Below, piece after piece: positions 6,682-9,771 of a stretch of 9,771 bases of DNA. Within the stretch, counting starts at the first letter, position 1; each line of letters begins with the position of its first letter. The notes under the pieces are model-generated. The model was not told where the DNA came from. It saw only the letters and a program-made list of their open reading frames with translations, and did not search any database. The translations under genes were made by a program, and so were the position numbers. This DNA comes from Chloroflexota bacterium (GTDB lineage Bacteria > Chloroflexota > Limnocylindria > P2-11E), in the NCBI GenBank assembly GCA_005881085.1, contig VBGU01000111.1, positions 1 through 9,771 on the forward strand. Reading direction: 5' to 3'.

Positions 6682-8550
6682 GTGGACAGGACATCCCGGC
6701 GCGAGTCGCTCGAGGCACAGGTGGCCTCATTCCCCGCGAAACCGGGGGTCTACCTATTCAAGGATGCGAAGGGCCGCGTGCTCTACGTCGGAAAGGCGGA
6801 CGTCCTCCGCGACCGCGTGCGTGCGTACTTCGGACCGAGCCTCGAGGTCCGCCACATCCGTATGGTCGAACGCGCCGAGCGTCTCGAGTACGTACTCACC
6901 GACAGCATCTCCGAGGCGTACCTGCTCGAGTCGAACCTCATCAAGCAGCACCACCCTCGCTACAACATCCGTCTCAAGGACGACAAGTCCTATCCCTATG
7001 TGAAGGTCACGCTTGGAGAGGACTTCCCGCGGATCCTGCGCACACGCACTCTCGGCGATCGCACCGCGCGCTACTTCGGGCCGTTCGCGAACGCGAAATC
7101 AGTCGATCAGTCGCTCGATCTTCTTCAGAAGCTCTTCCCGTACCGCACCTGCAAACTGAATATCGTCGCGGGAGAGGACGGCCGTGGACGGACCGTGCCG
7201 CCATCGGCGCTCCCAGGAGGCCGACCGTGCCTTCTGTTCCACCTCAAGCGCTGCACCGCGCCCTGCGTAGGCAACACGACGCGCGACGAGTACCGCGGGA
7301 CGATCGACAAGAGCGTGCTCTTCCTCGAGGGCCGGTACGAAGCGCTCGCGCGCGAGACGAAGAAGGAGATGCACCAGGCATCGGACGCGCTCGCGTTCGA
7401 GCGCGCGGCGACACTCCGCGATCGGCTCGTCGCGATCGAACGCACCCTCGACCGGCAGGAGGTGCACGCGTACAAGGGTGATGACTTCGACGTGCACGCC
7501 GCTGCCGTCGCCGAGGGCGACGCCGTCGTCCAGGTGTTCCGCGTGCGCGACGGCACGATCACCAGCCGCGACCACTTTTCTCTCGAGGGATCGGAGGGCG
7601 CGCTCGCGCCGGATGTGCTCGCATCGTTCCTTCGCCAGCACTATTCGGTCGCCGCCGCGGTGCCCCCGGAGATCGTCGTTCCGGCCGCGATACCAGAAGC
7701 GGGCGCATTCGAGGCCTTCGCTGCGGAGCGCCGCGGCGGCCCCGTCCGGATCCTGGTGCCGCAGCGTGGCAAGAAGCGCCACCTCGCCGAGCTCGCCGAG
7801 CGGAACGCCCAGGACGCGCTCGAACAGGAGCGCGTCATGTGGATGGCAGATCGCGGGAAGACCGACACGGCGCTCCGCGAGCTCGCCGACGCGCTCGGCC
7901 TCGAGGGACCGCCCAAGCGGATCGAGTGCTACGACGTGAGCCACGTGCAGGGCACGAGCGTCGTGAGCTCGATGGTCGTGTTCGAGGACGGGCGCCCCGC
8001 CAAGCACGCGTACCGCAGATTCCGAGCGAAGATCGTCGACCGAAACGACGACTTCGCCAACATGCGCGAAACGCTGCGCCGCCGGTTCCGGCGGTCCGCA
8101 ACGGATGGGGACGGTTGGCCCGTGCCGGATCTGGTCATCCTCGATGGCGGCAAGGGTCAGCTGTCGGCCGGCCAGGCCGCTCTCTCCGACGCGGGTCTCC
8201 TGCAGATCCCGATCGCCGCGCTGGCGAAGGAGCGCGAGGAGCTCTTCGTGCCCGCGCGGCCCGATCCGATCCTCCTGCCGCGGACCTCCCAAGGCCTGTA
8301 TCTCGTGCAGCGGATCCGGGACGAAGCGCATCGCTTCGCGGTCACGTACCACCAGAAGGTGCGCGCCAAGCGCGCCGTGCGGAGCATCCTCGACGACGTC
8401 GAAGGCGTGGGACCGACCAAGAAGCGCGCGCTCCTCCGGCGGTTCGGCAGCGTCAGGGCTATGCGCGAGGCGCCCGTGTCCGACCTCGCGGCGGTCGCCG
8501 GAGTCGGCAACGCCCTCGCGGAACGCATCAAGCAGGCGATCGAGAGCTAA
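6682..8550 (+). CDS. uvrC: Excinuclease ABC subunit C (UvrC)
   Basis: This 622-aa protein is full length for UvrC, the nuclease that makes both incisions around UvrAB-marked DNA lesions. The N-terminal GIY-YIG domain (about 18-100) has GVYLFKD and LYVGKA, with Glu83 in ESNLIK and Asn95 as active-site residues by family comparison. A UvrB-interacting UVR motif lies at about 219-253. The C-terminal RNase H-like nuclease holds Asp418 (DVSH), Asp488 (LDGGKGQ) and His550 (DEAHRF), the expected triad. Tandem helix-hairpin-helix motifs end the protein (VEGVGPTKKRALL and VAGVGNALAERI). Cys157, Cys183, Cys191 and Cys195 fit the iron-sulfur site reported for E. coli UvrC, but with a longer first loop. 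I took GTG 6682 because it keeps a usual lead-in. A GTG 13 codons later has a better ribosome site (GAGG, 5 bases) but leaves a very short N-terminus. Confidence 0.97.
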   Translation: MDRTSRRESLEAQVASFPAKPGVYLFKDAKGRVLYVGKADVLRDRVRAYFGPSLEVRHIRMVERAERLEYVLTDSISEAYLLESNLIKQHHPRYNIRLKDDKSYPYVKVTLGEDFPRILRTRTLGDRTARYFGPFANAKSVDQSLDLLQKLFPYRTCKLNIVAGEDGRGRTVPPSALPGGRPCLLFHLKRCTAPCVGNTTRDEYRGTIDKSVLFLEGRYEALARETKKEMHQASDALAFERAATLRDRLVAIERTLDRQEVHAYKGDDFDVHAAAVAEGDAVVQVFRVRDGTITSRDHFSLEGSEGALAPDVLASFLRQHYSVAAAVPPEIVVPAAIPEAGAFEAFAAERRGGPVRILVPQRGKKRHLAELAERNAQDALEQERVMWMADRGKTDTALRELADALGLEGPPKRIECYDVSHVQGTSVVSSMVVFEDGRPAKHAYRRFRAKIVDRNDDFANMRETLRRRFRRSATDGDGWPVPDLVILDGGKGQLSAGQAALSDAGLLQIPIAALAKEREELFVPARPDPILLPRTSQGLYLVQRIRDEAHRFAVTYHQKVRAKRAVRSILDDVEGVGPTKKRALLRRFGSVRAMREAPVSDLAAVAGVGNALAERIKQAIES

Positions 8551-8598
8551 GCCGACCTCAAGCTTTCGCATCCTCGGCTACATATCACTGAGTTTGGC

Positions 8599-9018
8599 TT
8601 GACTTTCGATGAGTCTGACGCGCACCTTGAGGTCGTGGCGAATCCAGTGATCGCTCGATGCCCCATCTGCGCCGAGACGCTGAGCGTCGCGCGCCTCGAG
8701 TGCGCCTCCTGCGGCACGCGTCTGGAGGGTTCGTTCGCTCTCGGCCGGTTCCACCAGCTCACACCGGATCAACTCGAGTTCCTCGAAACGTTCATCAAGG
8801 CGCGCGGCAACTTCAAGGATGTCGAGCGCGAGCTCGGGATCAGCTACCCGACCGTGCGGTCGCGCCTCGATGCGGTGATCCGCGCGCTTGGCTTTCCGTC
8901 GCAGGCTGAGCCCGATCGCGAGGCGGAACGTCGCAAGGAGATCCTTCGCGAGCTCGCGGACGGCCGCATCGCGCCGGACGACGCCGCGCAGCTCCTAGAA
9001 AAAGAGCCGGCGACATGA
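8599..9018 (+). CDS. DUF2089 family zinc-ribbon/helix-turn-helix protein
   Basis: This small protein (139 aa from TTG 8599) matches the DUF2089 pattern. A zinc ribbon has CPIC (Cys21, Cys24) and CASC (Cys35, Cys38). Then comes FHQLTPDQLEFLETFIKARG and a helix-turn-helix-like stretch NFKDVERELGISYPTVRSRL (71-90) ending in LGF. Its tail RRKEILRELADGRIAPDDAA resembles the short helical SHOCT-like tails found in this family and near DUF4097 genes. Family function is not established; DNA binding and regulation of the following gene are inferred. No clear ribosome site decides the start. GTG 8635, giving MANPVIARCPIC, matches typical DUF2089 N-termini better and would yield 127 aa. The gene follows uvrC by 48 bases and overlaps the next gene as ATGA, so it may be read from the uvrC promoter. 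Confidence 0.85.
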   Translation: MTFDESDAHLEVVANPVIARCPICAETLSVARLECASCGTRLEGSFALGRFHQLTPDQLEFLETFIKARGNFKDVERELGISYPTVRSRLDAVIRALGFPSQAEPDREAERRKEILRELADGRIAPDDAAQLLEKEPAT

Positions 9019-9771
9019 CGTTCGATCCCATGGACGACCAGCGCCGTCGCGAGGCTGAACAGCGCGCGCGCGAGGCCGAGCAGCGTGCGCGCGAGACGGA
9101 GCAGCGTGTGCGCGACGCCGAGCAACGGGAACGCGACCGCATGCAGCGCCAAAGCGACCGCGAGCGCGAGCGGGCCGATCGCGAGCGCGATCGCGAGCAC
9201 CGTCGCGAGGAGCGGCGCGCCCGCCACGACGCGAGACATGAGTTCCGGTTCGGGTCATCCGGCCTCGACATCAACGTGGACGTCGATCCAGATGAGATCG
9301 CGCGCTCGGTCAGCGCGGCGTTCGTCGGGATGGACGACGACGACGGCGAGTCGCACGACCAAACGATCGAGAAGACCTTCACGGTCGACGGGATGCCGCG
9401 CCTTCGTGTTCAGAACGTTTCCGGCGAGACGGCCATCCGCGTCGGCGAACCGGGCCAGGTGCGAGTCGTCGCGCGCAAGCGTGTGAAGGGCGGGAGCTCC
9501 GACCGCGCGAAGCGGCTGCTCGAGAACGTCGAGGTTCGCATCGAGCAGAGGGGCAACGACATCTTCGTGGAGCCGCACCTGTACGAGCAGGAGCGCAGCT
9601 GGCTCGATCTCTTCCGCGGCAAGCGCTTTCGCGTCGATTTCGAGATCACGGTCCCGCGTGAGACGGCCGTCAACGCCCAGACGGTCAGCGGCGACCTCGA
9701 CCTCCACGGAACGCGAGGGCCGGCGCGGGTGGAGAGCGTGTCGGGCGACGTGAACATCGAAGACGTGCAGG
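9015..9771 (+). CDS. DUF4097-type beta-repeat protein with charged helical N-terminus (3' end beyond window)
   Basis: The ATG overlaps the DUF2089 stop (ATGA), and 252 codons are visible before the right edge. Residues 9-76 are almost only Arg, Glu, Asp, Gln and Ala in seven-residue units such as REAEQRA, RETEQRV and RDAEQRE, predicting a long charged helix or coiled coil. A linker with an acidic patch (DDDD at 107-110) follows. From about residue 117 the protein turns into DUF4097-like beta repeats: LRVQNVSGETAIRV (VSG at 135-137), then VNAQTVSGDLDL and ARVESVSGDVNI, whose VSG triplets at 224-226 and 242-244 are 18 residues apart. No signal peptide or membrane helix is visible. DUF4097 proteins often accompany DUF2089, PspC or SHOCT-type genes and are linked to the envelope, but their role is unsettled. 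The pairing suggests co-expression with the upstream regulator-like gene. Confidence 0.82.
   Translation, partial: MTFDPMDDQRRREAEQRAREAEQRARETEQRVRDAEQRERDRMQRQSDRERERADRERDREHRREERRARHDARHEFRFGSSGLDINVDVDPDEIARSVSAAFVGMDDDDGESHDQTIEKTFTVDGMPRLRVQNVSGETAIRVGEPGQVRVVARKRVKGGSSDRAKRLLENVEVRIEQRGNDIFVEPHLYEQERSWLDLFRGKRFRVDFEITVPRETAVNAQTVSGDLDLHGTRGPARVESVSGDVNIEDVQ
9048..9131 (+). repeat. Four 21-base tandem repeats inside the DUF4097 gene
   Basis: Four successive 21-base units begin with CGCGAG or CGCGAC (9048, 9069, 9090, 9111) and share CAG-CGT/CGC or CAA-CGG near the end. They encode REAEQRA, REAEQRA, RETEQRV and RDAEQRE. More degenerate continuation reaches about 9235. The identical period in DNA and protein points to growth by tandem duplication of a heptad unit. 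Confidence 0.8.

Noticed and set aside
7099..8571. Long minus-strand open frame (490 codons) opposite uvrC
   Set aside because: uvrC on the plus strand has all expected catalytic residues. The antisense frame has low-complexity composition and no family resemblance.
8550..8579. Inverted repeat AGCCGA / TCGGCT after uvrC as a terminator
   Set aside because: The stem is 6 bases with an 18-base loop and no T tract follows. The short gap to the next gene suggests read-through.
8840..9382. Minus-strand Ser/Arg-rich frames opposite the DUF2089/DUF4097 genes
   Set aside because: Their repetitive sequence is just the complement of the Arg/Glu heptad repeats on the plus strand.
1..9771. CRISPR array, insertion sequence, tRNA/rRNA, attachment site or defence system
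   Set aside because: No spaced direct repeats, transposase, integrase or RNA gene signatures were seen on either strand. The genes are metabolic, repair and DUF families.

Overview
This is a G+C-rich bacterial window, about two-thirds G+C by eye, with no gene-free stretch over 300 bases. It holds two divergent transcription units separated by about 64 bases near 6618-6681. Dense coding, frequent GTG/TTG starts and the gene set fit a high-GC non-enteric lineage such as Chloroflexota or Actinobacteriota. That placement is an inference from style and content only; no rRNA or tRNA gene is present.

Left of the divide, all genes are on the minus strand. Read in transcription order they are an IclR-family regulator (6617 to 5796), glycolate oxidase subunits GlcD, GlcE and GlcF (about 5799 to 1905), and a long iron-sulfur protein that runs off the left edge. 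The last one is not annotatable as a complete gene because it is cut. Translating it by hand shows a LutB (LUD domain plus two 4Fe-4S motifs) fused in frame to LutA (CCG domain). The genes overlap or abut at every junction through an NTGA motif: CTGA, GTGA, ATGA, CTGA. This implies one translationally coupled operon for oxidising 2-hydroxyacids. GlcDEF oxidises glycolate (or D-lactate) to the 2-oxoacid. LutBA, with a LutC not seen here, would oxidise L-lactate to pyruvate. IclR probably senses a related acid and controls the set through the divergent region, where an imperfect palindrome is visible at 6658-6674.

Right of the divide, the plus strand carries uvrC (nucleotide excision repair nuclease, complete, 622 aa), then a small DUF2089 zinc-ribbon/helix-turn-helix protein. 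An ATGA overlap leads to the start of a DUF4097-type beta-repeat protein with a strikingly charged, heptad-repeated N-terminus, cut by the right edge. The last two genes look like a regulator plus partner pair placed behind uvrC.

I found no convincing wholly new system. The most unusual items are the LutB-LutA fusion without a canonical start codon, the run of NTGA junctions that includes possible CTG starts, and the 21-base repeat charged helix on the DUF4097 protein.
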